A stretch of 64,000 bases of DNA from Arthrobacter beigongshangensis (GTDB lineage: Bacteria > Bacillota > Bacilli > Bacillales_A > Planococcaceae), in assembly GCF_016820585.1 (NCBI RefSeq), contig NZ_JADHDX010000005.1, positions 1-64,000 on the forward strand, read 5' to 3'. A model generated the notes under the pieces. The model saw only the letters and a program-made list of their open reading frames with translations, had not been told where the DNA came from and ran no database searches. Shown piece by piece: positions 46,384 through 54,308 of the stretch. Each line of letters opens with the position of its first letter. The first letter of the stretch is position 1. Position numbers and translations under genes: made by a program.

Positions 46384-47652
46384 ATGGATATTATTCAACA
46401 ATTGTTAAAAGATATTCCATTGCCAAAGATGGTTAAAGTTCGACAAACTTTTAATGATGAACAATTGGATAATGCTGGTGAAGAATTACAAGCATTGTTA
46501 GAGGAAGAGCGAATTCGACAAACTGTTAAACCTGGAATGGAAATAGCTGTAGCCGTTGGAAGCAGGGGTGTCGACCAAATTGTTGAGATTACAGCACGCA
46601 CGGTGAAATTTTTGCAGGGGCTTGGTGCGAAGCCGTTTATCGTACCAAGTATGGGAAGTCATGGTGGCGCATCTGCGGAAGGACAAACTGCTGTTTTGGC
46701 ACATTTGGGTGTCACAGAAGAAACTGTTCATGCAGAAATTCGCTCTTCAATGGAAGTCGTTGAGATTGGCAAATTACCGAATGGTTTACCTGTTTACATC
46801 GACAAACTTGCTTCACAAGCTGATGGAATTGTCGTTATTAATCGCATCAAACCGCATACAGCATTCAGAGGAACAGTTGAAAGTGGCATTATGAAAATGA
46901 TTGCGATTGGGTTAGGAAAACAAAAAGGTGCTGAAGCCTGCCACCAATTAGGGTTTGAGCATATGGGGAAACATATTATCGAGATGTCTACTATGATTCT
47001 TGAGAAAATGCCTGTGCTTTTTGGCGTTGGAACCATTGAAAATGCTTTTGATAAAGTTGCAAAAGTTGAAGTGTTGTTACCACATGAGATTGAAGAAAAA
47101 GAAACAGAATTACAAAAACTAGCTAAAAAGTTATTACCGAAAATTGATTTTGCCAATATTGATGTCCTTGTCATCGATGAAATCGGTAAAAATATTAGTG
47201 GAGATGGCATGGATCCAAATATTACGGGACGTTATCCAACACCGTATGCGCACGGTGGACCTGTCGTCAATAAGATGGTCGTGCTAGATTTGACGCATGA
47301 AACAGAAGGAAATGCGAACGGAGTAGGGACGGCTGACTTTACGACACGTCGTTTAATTGACAAAACGGACTGGGCAGCTACTTATGCGAACGGGCTTACT
47401 TCTACAGTTGTTGCACCAACAAAGGCCGCAACAACATTGGAGAATGATCTTCAAGCGTTAAAAGCAGCTATTAAAACATGTAATATTTTAGACTTTACAA
47501 AAGTTAAAATGGTTCGCATTAAGAATACATTAGAACTAAGTGAAATTGAAGTATCAGAAGCATTGTTGACTGAAGTAGAAAACAATGACTATTTAACACC
47601 AATAACAGACTTATATGAACTAAAGTTTGATGAAAATGGAAATCTGGTCTAA
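46384..47652 (+). CDS. LarA-superfamily nickel-pincer racemase/epimerase, predicted D-gluconate 2-epimerase
   Basis: A 422-residue LarA homologue (DUF2088 fold). These enzymes interconvert alpha-hydroxyacid epimers by hydride transfer to the nickel-pincer nucleotide. His93 in PSMGSHGGA and His158 in RIKPHTAF are candidate acid/base residues. Lys171 (SGIMKM) and His187 (ACHQLG) are 16 residues apart, the spacing of the cofactor-tethering Lys184 and nickel-ligand His200 of L. plantarum LarA. The sequence differs from true lactate racemase in these surroundings (no GKHR segment). Its neighbours are an SDR oxidoreductase and a gluconokinase, and D-gluconate 2-epimerases are a known LarA-homologue activity. 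D-mannonate/D-gluconate epimerisation is therefore the favoured reaction. Malate- or other hydroxyacid racemase activity remains possible. Confidence 0.85.
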   Translation: MDIIQQLLKDIPLPKMVKVRQTFNDEQLDNAGEELQALLEEERIRQTVKPGMEIAVAVGSRGVDQIVEITARTVKFLQGLGAKPFIVPSMGSHGGASAEGQTAVLAHLGVTEETVHAEIRSSMEVVEIGKLPNGLPVYIDKLASQADGIVVINRIKPHTAFRGTVESGIMKMIAIGLGKQKGAEACHQLGFEHMGKHIIEMSTMILEKMPVLFGVGTIENAFDKVAKVEVLLPHEIEEKETELQKLAKKLLPKIDFANIDVLVIDEIGKNISGDGMDPNITGRYPTPYAHGGPVVNKMVVLDLTHETEGNANGVGTADFTTRRLIDKTDWAATYANGLTSTVVAPTKAATTLENDLQALKAAIKTCNILDFTKVKMVRIKNTLELSEIEVSEALLTEVENNDYLTPITDLYELKFDENGNLV

Positions 47653-47672
47653 AACATCTAGGAGGAATATTA

Positions 47673-48443
47673 ATGAAAAACTTATTTGATTTAACGGGAA
47701 AAACAGCAGTTGCTGTAGGTGGAAATGGTGTACTTGGATCAGCAATGGCTAATGGATTAGCAGATCAAGGCGCACAAGTAGCAATTGTTGGCCGTAATCT
47801 AGAAACAGCTGAGAAAGTAGCACAGGAAATTGTAGAACGCGGCGGAGTTGCCAAAGCCTTTCAGGCAGATGTCGTTTCAAAAGAATCGTTAGAAAATGTT
47901 GCTAAGGAAATTGAGGCATGGTCAGGCGGCTGGGATATTTTATTGAATGCTCCTGGTACAAATAGCCCGACACCATTTTTCGACATTCCAGAAGAAGAAT
48001 GGGATCATATTATGGATGTTAACCTAAAAGGAATTGTGTTAACAACGCAAGTATTTGCGAAGCGCATGATTGAACAAAAACGTACAGGAAGCATTATTAA
48101 TATATCATCTGTGTCTTCCACAACGCCATTGTCAAAAGTATTTACATACTCTGTTTCAAAGGCGGGCATTAATAGTATGACACAGTTCTTAGCACGTGAA
48201 TTTGCGCCTCATGGCATTCGCGTCAATGCGATTATTCCAGGATTCTTCCCGGCAGAACAAAATCGTAAAATTTTAAGTGAAGATCGAATTGCATCGATTA
48301 TGGGTCATACTCCTATGAACCGATTCGGCGAACCAGAAGAATTGGGTGGAACGGTTGTTTGGCTTGCTTCTGATCGTGCATCAAGTTTTGTTACCGGGGC
48401 GCTTATTCGTGTGGATGGCGGATTTGGAAGTATGACGATCTAA
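47673..48443 (+). CDS. SDR oxidoreductase, predicted D-mannonate (fructuronate) oxidoreductase
   Basis: A classical short-chain dehydrogenase of 256 residues. The nucleotide motif is VGGNGVLGSAMANGLA, with catalytic Ser146, Tyr159 and Lys163 (YSVSK). The usual NNAG is replaced by LNAPG (about 91-95). The C-terminus GALIRVDGGFGSMTI resembles SDR-type D-mannonate oxidoreductases of Firmicutes (YjmF-like). Twenty-one bases after the LarA homologue, with TAGGAGGA before ATG. Predicted to reduce D-fructuronate to D-mannonate using NAD(P)H, linking UxaE to the epimerase. Gluconate 5-dehydrogenase is an alternative. Confidence 0.75.
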   Translation: MKNLFDLTGKTAVAVGGNGVLGSAMANGLADQGAQVAIVGRNLETAEKVAQEIVERGGVAKAFQADVVSKESLENVAKEIEAWSGGWDILLNAPGTNSPTPFFDIPEEEWDHIMDVNLKGIVLTTQVFAKRMIEQKRTGSIINISSVSSTTPLSKVFTYSVSKAGINSMTQFLAREFAPHGIRVNAIIPGFFPAEQNRKILSEDRIASIMGHTPMNRFGEPEELGGTVVWLASDRASSFVTGALIRVDGGFGSMTI

Positions 48444-48462
48444 GCGGTGTTATGAGATAAGT

Positions 48463-48497
48463 AGAAAAGCTTTGGAGGAGAATCCAAAGCTTTTTCT
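48463..48497 (+). terminator. Hairpin/terminator after the SDR gene
   Basis: AGAAAAGCTTTGG pairs with CCAAAGCTTTTTCT around AGGAGAAT; the 3' arm carries a T5 run. It would partly separate the epimerase-SDR transcript from the kinase gene 40 bases downstream. Confidence 0.65.
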
Positions 48498-48536
48498 ATA
48501 TTAAATGACTTTTTTACATAGGAAGGAAGAGTAGGC

Positions 48537-50009
48537 ATGTCGAGGGAACTTGTAATTGCACTTGATATTGGTACAACAAGTGCTAAAGCGGTAATTTTTG
48601 AATTGAACGGTAAATTAGTTGCTGAAGCGGAAAGAATGATTACATCTTACTATCCACATCCAGGCTGGGTTGAACAAGACCCGATAGAAATAGAACGATC
48701 ATCAGTCGGGGCTATTAAGGATGTCATTAACAAGGCGAATATTAAATCAGAAGCACTTTTAACGCTTGGAATCTCTAGTGCCATGCATTCACTAATTTGC
48801 GTAGATGCGAATTATCAACCCTTATCACAAGCGATTATATGGGCGGATGGCAGAAGTAATTCGCAAGCGAAAGCATTAAAGATAACAAATGGTGATGAGA
48901 TTTATGCTAAAACGGGGTTACCCAATCATCCGATGTCACCATTCAGTAAACTATTGTGGATGAAGGAAACTGCTTTTGAGTCTTATCAGCAAGCAACCTA
49001 TTTTATGTCTGCAAAAGAATATATCATTCAAAAGTGGTTTGGCCGCAGACTCATTGACTATTCGATGGCATCTGCTACAGGCTTATTTAATATGAAGACA
49101 TTCGATTGGGATGAACAAGCTTTGGCGCTTGCTGGGGTTGATCAAAAACAATTGTCCGAAATCGTTCCACCTACAGAAATACTTACAGGAATCGATACAG
49201 GCATTGCGGAAGAGATGGGAATTTCAAGTGATATGCCAATTGTCATTGGATCAGCAGATGGACAATTAGCCAATCTAGGGAGTGGAGCGATTTCCCCCGG
49301 GGAGGTAGCAATATCTGCAGGTACAAGCGGGGCCATTCGGCAAATGATTAATGGCTTTGAGGTCAGTGAACACCAAGAGACTTTTTGCTATGCATTTACG
49401 AAAGAACTATCCATTCTAGGTGGTCCAACTAATAATGGTGGAATCGCCTTGCAATGGTTGAAGGAACTAATTGATTATGAAGGATCCTTTGATGAATTAA
49501 CTCTTGAAGCAGAACAAGTTGCTCCAGGTGCAGAAGGATTGATATTTCTTCCTTATATAAATGGAGAACGTGCCCCACTATGGAACCAAGAGGCGAAGGG
49601 TACTTTCTTTGGACTTTCAATTACACATAAAAAAGAACACTTAGTTCGTGCGGTATTGGAAGGGATTACGTATAATCTATATCATATTGGAAAAGCATTA
49701 GAACGCCAAGCAGGGGAGCCAGAGAAGATTTTTGTCAATGGTGGACTCGCTAGATCTCCATTATGGGTACAAATGTTGGCCGATGTCTTCGGTAAAGAAG
49801 TTTATCTTTCAGAAAGTCATCATAGTGCAGCATGGGGAGCAGCATGGACAGCATTAGTCGCTGTTGGAAAAGTAGATTCATTCGATGAGATTAAGCGCAA
49901 TATACCAATAGAAGCAATTATTAAACCGAACGAATATAATCATCAGATATATGCCGAAGCTTTTAAGAAATATGCGAATATTTCTAGGGATTTAGCGAAG
50001 TACTTTTGA
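48537..50009 (+). CDS. gntK: FGGY-family gluconokinase
   Basis: A 490-residue FGGY carbohydrate kinase, closest in motif pattern to Bacillus GntK. Diagnostic segments: DIGTTSAKAV (10-19), SSAMHSLI (80-87), TGLPNHPMSPFSK (126-138), ASATGLFNMKTFDWDEQALALAG, catalytic Asp241 in SADGQ, FCYAFTKEL and GGPTNNGGIALQW. Bacillus GntK carries the equivalent SSAMHS, GTPIHPMSP and GGPVNNGG signatures. The expected reaction is ATP-dependent phosphorylation of D-gluconate to 6-phosphogluconate, entering the pentose phosphate pathway. AGGAAGGAAGAG precedes ATG. Xylulokinase is a less likely alternative. Confidence 0.85.
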   Translation: MSRELVIALDIGTTSAKAVIFELNGKLVAEAERMITSYYPHPGWVEQDPIEIERSSVGAIKDVINKANIKSEALLTLGISSAMHSLICVDANYQPLSQAIIWADGRSNSQAKALKITNGDEIYAKTGLPNHPMSPFSKLLWMKETAFESYQQATYFMSAKEYIIQKWFGRRLIDYSMASATGLFNMKTFDWDEQALALAGVDQKQLSEIVPPTEILTGIDTGIAEEMGISSDMPIVIGSADGQLANLGSGAISPGEVAISAGTSGAIRQMINGFEVSEHQETFCYAFTKELSILGGPTNNGGIALQWLKELIDYEGSFDELTLEAEQVAPGAEGLIFLPYINGERAPLWNQEAKGTFFGLSITHKKEHLVRAVLEGITYNLYHIGKALERQAGEPEKIFVNGGLARSPLWVQMLADVFGKEVYLSESHHSAAWGAAWTALVAVGKVDSFDEIKRNIPIEAIIKPNEYNHQIYAEAFKKYANISRDLAKYF

Positions 50010-50019
50010 CTTGATTCAG

Positions 50020-50265
50020 CAAATGTGTTTGTACTGAAAGCGGAGCGTCAGCTAAAGAAGTCCTCCACTTCTAGTAGGGAAGAAATTAAGTTCCATTTCT
50101 CCTTAGTGGTGGGATGAATGCCAGAAAAGCATTTCAATCAGAGGGAGCTCAAACTCCCTGCTGGTTCAAGTCAAGCCTCCGGCGGATGTTAGGGATTTTG
50201 AGGAGAGTTAATTGTGCTGTGCACAATTCAAAATCCCAACGCAATTACGCCGAGGCGCAATTGAT
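50020..50265 (+). ncRNA. Highly structured intergenic sequence (possible IS605-type end RNA)
   Basis: The 290-base gap before larB contains successive hairpins: AGAAGT/ACTTCT (50056-50072), AGAAAT/ATTTCT (about 50081-50100), GAATGC/GCATTTC (about 50116-50135) and GGGAG/CTCCC (about 50144-50159). A composite follows: GGGATTTTGA (50192-50201) with TCAAAATCCC (50228-50237), enclosing AATTGTGC/GCACAATT. A small CAATT/AATTG hairpin is last. No coding frame is convincing. It resembles a right-end reRNA of an IS200/IS605 element without tnpB; a cis-regulatory leader for larB is the alternative. Confidence 0.4.
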
Positions 50266-50299
50266 AAAAATTTAAAGCAGAGTAAGGTGAGTGGGGTAG

Positions 50300-51049
50300 A
50301 TGGAGGAAATATTGAAACAAGTTCAGCAAGGGACAATTAGTGTGGAACAGGCCAAGGAGCAATTAGCAACATACGAAAATTTAGGGTTTGCTAAAGTTGA
50401 CCATCATCGGGAGAAGCGGCAAGGATTTCCAGAGACGATTTATGGCGAAGGGAAATCGACCGAGCAAATCATCGCGATTATTACAGCTATAAAAGCAAAA
50501 GGAAATGCTGTATTAGTCACGCGCATGTCAAAAGGGAAAGCAACGGAAATACTAGAACAACATACTGACCTTCAATACGATGAGCAATCACAAATCATTT
50601 ATTCTGAGCGGAACATAAAATCAGAATTTAAATTGGGGTACATTGCAGTAGTATGTGCAGGCACGTCCGACTTACGCGTTGCGGAAGAAGCTGCGGTTAC
50701 TGCTGAAGCATTCGGTTGTGAGGTCCGTCGATTTTATGATGTCGGTGTGGCTGGGATTCATCGCTTATTTGATAATATAGAAGAAATTCAGCAAGCGACC
50801 GTATCCATAGTTGTTGCTGGAATGGATGGTGCTCTCCCTAGTGTAGTCGGGGGACTCGTTTCACATCCTGTAATTGCTGTACCAACAAGTGTTGGTTATG
50901 GCGCAAGCTTTAATGGCATGGCTGCTCTTTTAACGATGTTGAATTCCTGCGCTTCCGGTATCAGTGTCGTCAATATTGATAATGGATTTGGCGGCGCATT
51001 CAGTGCAGTTTTAATTCACCGTTTAGCACAACAGAAGGAAGAAGGCTGA
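50300..51049 (+). CDS. larB: Nickel-pincer cofactor biosynthesis carboxylase/hydrolase
   Basis: LarB carboxylates the pyridinium ring of nicotinic acid adenine dinucleotide and hydrolyses it to P2CMN, the first cofactor step. The 249-residue protein has an N-terminal helical part and a PurE-like C-terminal domain: VVCAGTSDLRVAEEAAVTAEAFG, DVGVAGIHRL, VVAGMDGALPSVVGGLV. The NSCASG cysteine (Cys217) matches the residue that covalently holds the substrate in L. plantarum LarB (Cys221). The start is ATG 50300 after AAGGTGAGTGGGG. It is followed 5 bases later by the larC-like gene. Confidence 0.95.
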   Translation: MEEILKQVQQGTISVEQAKEQLATYENLGFAKVDHHREKRQGFPETIYGEGKSTEQIIAIITAIKAKGNAVLVTRMSKGKATEILEQHTDLQYDEQSQIIYSERNIKSEFKLGYIAVVCAGTSDLRVAEEAAVTAEAFGCEVRRFYDVGVAGIHRLFDNIEEIQQATVSIVVAGMDGALPSVVGGLVSHPVIAVPTSVGYGASFNGMAALLTMLNSCASGISVVNIDNGFGGAFSAVLIHRLAQQKEEG

Positions 51050-51054
51050 TAATA

Positions 51055-51525
51055 ATGGCTTCCAATCATCCTCCAAATCATGAGCATGTCGATCACGAAA
51101 TGTTGAAAATGGAAGTAAATCTAGATGATATTTCAGGAGAAGTACTTGGCTATTTGATGGATTTACTCATTGAATCTGGAGCAAATGACGTTTACTATAC
51201 ATCTATTTATATGAAGAAAAACAGACCTGGAACACTTCTTCAATTGCTTTGCTCACAAGAAAACCTTGAGAAAATGAAGCATATATTATTTACAGAAACT
51301 ACGACTTTAGGGATTCGCTATTACCCGATATCTGTGCATCGTCTTGAGAGAAGATTTCGGACCGTAAAAATCGAGTGGGGAACGGTTACGGTGAAGGATG
51401 GCATTTATGATGGGCAGGTCATTCAAAGCTCTCCAGAATTTGAAGAGTGTAAAAAAATTGCCGAACAGCATCACATCCCTTTGAAGAAAGTGTATGAACA
51501 GGTGTGGATGCAACTAAAGGAGTAA
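51055..51525 (+). CDS. larC: LarC C-terminal domain protein (nickel insertion)
   Basis: A 156-residue protein matching only the C-terminal half (LarC2) of LarC, the CTP-dependent nickel-inserting cyclometallase. It has VNLDDISGEVLGYLMDLL, GANDVYYTSIYMKKNRPG and TTTLGIRYYPISVHRLER. Full LarC is about 400 residues; in L. plantarum the two halves are joined by a programmed frameshift. Here the reading starts after the larB stop with its own ATG and a His-rich N-terminus (NHPPNHEHVDHEM). No N-terminal LarC1 coding sequence exists between larB and this gene. LarC2 holds the CTP site, so it may work alone or with a LarC1 encoded elsewhere. Confidence 0.88.
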   Translation: MASNHPPNHEHVDHEMLKMEVNLDDISGEVLGYLMDLLIESGANDVYYTSIYMKKNRPGTLLQLLCSQENLEKMKHILFTETTTLGIRYYPISVHRLERRFRTVKIEWGTVTVKDGIYDGQVIQSSPEFEECKKIAEQHHIPLKKVYEQVWMQLKE

Positions 51526-51545
51526 TTAGAAGGTAGGGAAGTTGC

Positions 51546-52469
51546 TTGGTAGAATTATTTGTGATTTTAAAAGAAATTTTGCTACCTATTTTTGTTGTAA
51601 TGGGTATCGGGTTTGTCATGCAAATGAAATTTGGTCTAAACTTACAAACATTAGCTAGGTTAAACATTTACTTTCTCGTACCGGGTTTCATCTTTGTTAA
51701 GTTACATAGTACACAAATCTCTGCAAGCCTATTCGGGAATATATTGCTTTTTTTCATACTCTACGTCGTGCTTCTTTATTGCGTATCCCATTTTGTAGGG
51801 AAAATAATCAAGCTAGAAAAAGGGGAAAAGACAACTTTTTCAAACAGTGTCATGTTTTTTAACTCGGGTAACTATGGTGTGCCTGTAAATGATTTAGTAT
51901 TCAAAAGCGATCCATTAGCCATGTCAATTCAAGTGATTATGCTTACCTTGCAAAATATTTTCTTATTTTCATATGGCATTTTCTCTCTGCAAGCGGTGCA
52001 AATAGGAAAATTGAAGGCTGCACTTGGTTACTTCAAAATGCCAGTGCTCTATGCGATGTTGGCTGGGGTAGCCACAAATGTATTCAATATTACGGTACCC
52101 TCATTTATTTGGGTACCAGCTAACTATATTGCTGATGCTATGATTGCGCTCGCTTTATTTACGCTGGGTGCTCAAGTCGCTCAGATTAAATTTAAAGCAG
52201 GATTATCCTCAGTTTACTATAGTTTATTACTGCGGTTAGCAATAGGTCCAATGATTGCTTTGGGTATTATATTGGTATTTAAAGTAGATGGAATCGTAGC
52301 ACAGGCTCTATTGATTGGATCGGCAATGCCTACGTCTGTAAACAGTGCAGTAATTGCACAAGAATATGATAATCATCCTGATCTAGCAGCACAAATCGTA
52401 TTATTCTCTACGTTAATTAGTGCAATCACGGTTTCGATGGTCATTTATTTAGCAAGATATCTGTTTTAA
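51546..52469 (+). CDS. AEC-family transporter (auxin efflux carrier/malate permease fold)
   Basis: A 307-residue membrane protein with about ten helices in two inverted repeats. Family signs are the N-terminal ILLPIFVVMGIGFVMQ, the central NSVMFFNSGNYGVPV and the C-terminal GSAMPTSVNSAVIAQEYDNHPDLAAQIVLFSTLISAIT. AEC members move organic anions such as malate. TTG 51546 follows the larC-like gene by 20 bases after AGGTAGGG. Co-transcription with larB and larC suggests transport of the hydroxy-acid substrate or product, for example gluconate or mannonate. This is inference. Confidence 0.85.
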   Translation: MVELFVILKEILLPIFVVMGIGFVMQMKFGLNLQTLARLNIYFLVPGFIFVKLHSTQISASLFGNILLFFILYVVLLYCVSHFVGKIIKLEKGEKTTFSNSVMFFNSGNYGVPVNDLVFKSDPLAMSIQVIMLTLQNIFLFSYGIFSLQAVQIGKLKAALGYFKMPVLYAMLAGVATNVFNITVPSFIWVPANYIADAMIALALFTLGAQVAQIKFKAGLSSVYYSLLLRLAIGPMIALGIILVFKVDGIVAQALLIGSAMPTSVNSAVIAQEYDNHPDLAAQIVLFSTLISAITVSMVIYLARYLF

Positions 52470-52493
52470 ATTTGATAGATAATTCGAATTGAG

Positions 52494-52526
52494 TAGCCCT
52501 CCTATAGTTGAATAATAGGAGGGCTA
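52494..52526 (+). terminator. Hairpin after the AEC transporter gene
   Basis: TAGCCCTCCTAT pairs perfectly with ATAGGAGGGCTA, 25 bases after the stop. No immediate T-run; a TCTTTT follows 6 bases later. Probable 3' end of the lar operon. Confidence 0.6.
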
Positions 52527-52653
52527 TCGCGTCTTTTGATTAACCACTTACTTACAATTAAAATAGCAAGCAAGAACTAAAAACCGTCTTGTTTACTGGG
52601 CATTTCCGGTTTGCTTTCGGCAATAGATGGACGATAGAATAACCGCAGGATTC

Positions 52654-52690
52654 GTGTTGCCAGCAATGACTCCGTCATTACTGGCAACAC
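52654..52690. repeat. Long stem-loop in intergenic region
   Basis: GTGTTGCCAGCAATGAC and GTCATTACTGGCAACAC pair with one mismatch around TCC, nested inside ATAGAAT/ATTCTAT. This gap (52470-53318, 849 bases) holds no convincing gene; it contains five hairpins and one copy of the interspersed repeat. Confidence 0.5.
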
Positions 52691-52801
52691 CTTTCTCGAT
52701 GATTCTATTGTGCATCATTGCCTGTTGTAAACCTCAAATGCTCAAATAAAAAGTGCAGGTACTTGGAAAGAAAAGAATAGATGCCATTGTTAAAGTATGT
52801 A

Positions 52802-52829
52802 AGTTCCCGAAGATACAATTTCGGGAACT
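52802..52829. repeat. Stem-loop in intergenic region
   Basis: AGTTCCCGAA and TTCGGGAACT form a perfect 10-base-pair stem with an eight-base loop and no T-run. The function is unclear. Confidence 0.4.
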
Positions 52830-52931
52830 ATTGCATATTGAACAAAGTAGCTACTTCTTAATTTTGCGTAACTTTTATAAGAAAGCGATATGATTTAAAA
52901 TAATAATAGGAAACATAATAGAGATAGTAGC

Positions 52932-52962
52932 AGCCGCCAAAATTGCATCTTTGGCGGCTTTT
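52932..52962 (+). terminator. Intrinsic terminator
   Basis: AGCCGCCAAA pairs perfectly with TTTGGCGGCT, followed by TTTT. It lies 460 bases after the last gene, so it ends a longer untranslated transcript or an unannotated small RNA. Confidence 0.7.
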
Positions 52963-53069
52963 ATAAAGTTAGAATTCCTCTATTCTTTTATTACCAAAAA
53001 GCATTGCTTTGTATAGTATTTCCTTTGGAGAGCGATGGATGGACGGATGCCATACGATTACCGAAAGAA

Positions 53070-53106
53070 ATGATTGGGGATGTGACGCAGTCACATCCCC
53101 AATCAT
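53070..53106. repeat. Perfect 17-bp stem-loop
   Basis: ATGATTGGGGATGTGAC and GTCACATCCCCAATCAT pair perfectly around GCA. No T-run follows; it immediately precedes repeat copy 3. A similar TGAC-TTC-GTCA stem sits before copy 1. Confidence 0.5.
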
Positions 53107-53107
53107 A

Positions 53108-53226
53108 AAAATAGCCTGGTTATTGTATAGTAGACGTTCATTCCAAAGAGTTCCAAAGAGATAAGATACACTACTAAGTCCCAACAGTCTAATTCAGTTA
53201 ATTTTTAGTTAATCCACAGACGTGGA
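53108..53226 (+). repeat. Degenerate interspersed repeat, copy 3
   Basis: It shares GGTTATTGTATAG, CGTTCATTCCAAAG and TTTTTAGTTAATCCACAGAC with copy 2 (28756-28900), and weaker blocks with copy 1 (7058-7213). Confidence 0.5.
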
Positions 53227-53318
53227 GGGCTATTTCCTATTTTAGGAATGAAGACTTGCCAAAAGTCACAATCCACTAGACAATAGATTGAGAGAATATT
53301 AAGTAAAGTTGGTGTAGC

Positions 53319-54308
53319 ATGAAAAAATCAACAAAAATTATACTATTGCTTCTTGGTGGAACTTTTTTTGTGATTAGTTTTATCGGTATGAATGTTTATG
53401 GCTATAAAACCTTTTATATCGAGGAAAAGATTGTCCCATCGAATGATTACCGTTATCATTTTGCCTTAGTTTCTGAAGAGATTGATAATGAGTACTGGCG
53501 TCTAATTGAGCAGGGGGCAAGAGAGGCCGCTGCTAAGCATAACATTTACTTAGAATATGTTGGTCCGCTTAAGGCTGATAATGATCAACTACTCAAGTTA
53601 ATAGATCGAATGGTTTCAGTGAAGGTGGACGGCATTATTACACAAGGTGTTGAAGGAAAAAGATTTGTGGACCTAGTTCGAAAAGGTGTGGAACGCGGAA
53701 TTCCGATATTAACCGTAGATACTGATGTCAAAAGCAGTGCAAGAAAGGCTTATGTAGGCACAGACAATTTTTATGCAGGTCAGCTTGCGGGGGAAACAGT
53801 GATTAACAATACGACTGGTGAACAATATGTAGGCATTGTAACAGGGCGCTTTGACGCGATTAATCAGCAGGAGAGACTGGCAGGCTTTAAGGAAGCGACT
53901 AAAGCAACAGAACGTATTCATATTGTTGGAATGCACGAATCGAATATTACCCAAATTGGAGCAGCGCAGGCAACGTACTCCCTGTTAAAGAAATATCCCT
54001 CTATTACAGTTTTGGTAGGACTCAGTGCATTAGATGGCATTGGGATGGTAGAGGGGTTACAAGAAATTGCTCCAAATAAGGATATCTATATGACTGCTTT
54101 TGATATTTTGCCCGAAACACTAGAGTTGATTCGCAAAGGGAAAATCAATGCAACAATTGCCCAATATCCAAAGGAGATGGGCTATGAGGCTATAGAAGTA
54201 ATGATTCAATTGCAACAGCATAGCTTATTGGAAAATGAAATTTTCACGAAAACAATCGTCGTAGAGAAAGAAAACTCCGATACATTTCTGCGGGAGGACG
54301 ATAGATGA
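53319..54308 (+). CDS. Membrane-anchored sugar-binding sensor protein (XylFII-like)
   Basis: A 329-residue periplasmic-binding-protein-fold (type I, ribose/xylose class) protein with one N-terminal membrane helix (about 7-29) and no lipobox Cys, so it is probably anchored by its uncleaved helix. The binding domain runs from about 44: FALVSEEIDNEYWRLIEQGAREAA, VDGIITQGVEG, ILTVDTDV, YVGTDNFYAGQLAGE. Its stop overlaps the kinase start by 4 bases. This gene order is that of clostridial XylFII-LytS-YesN, in which the binding protein presents a sugar to the kinase. The ligand is probably a monosaccharide. Confidence 0.87.
   Translation: MKKSTKIILLLLGGTFFVISFIGMNVYGYKTFYIEEKIVPSNDYRYHFALVSEEIDNEYWRLIEQGAREAAAKHNIYLEYVGPLKADNDQLLKLIDRMVSVKVDGIITQGVEGKRFVDLVRKGVERGIPILTVDTDVKSSARKAYVGTDNFYAGQLAGETVINNTTGEQYVGIVTGRFDAINQQERLAGFKEATKATERIHIVGMHESNITQIGAAQATYSLLKKYPSITVLVGLSALDGIGMVEGLQEIAPNKDIYMTAFDILPETLELIRKGKINATIAQYPKEMGYEAIEVMIQLQQHSLLENEIFTKTIVVEKENSDTFLREDDR

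Noticed and set aside
46794..47210. 138-codon antisense frame in the LarA homologue, and a similar one at 11302-11715
   Set aside because: They are shadows of strongly coding genes, without ribosome binding sites or recognisable motifs.
46384..47652. True lactate racemase (larA) assignment
   Set aside because: The cofactor Lys/His spacing is conserved, but the residues around the active site differ from lactate racemase, and the neighbours are sugar-acid enzymes. It is kept as a LarA homologue of another specificity.
50020..50290. NiCo (nickel/cobalt) riboswitch upstream of larB
   Set aside because: The expected four-way junction with its conserved G-rich internal segments was not seen. Kept only as an unspecified structured element.
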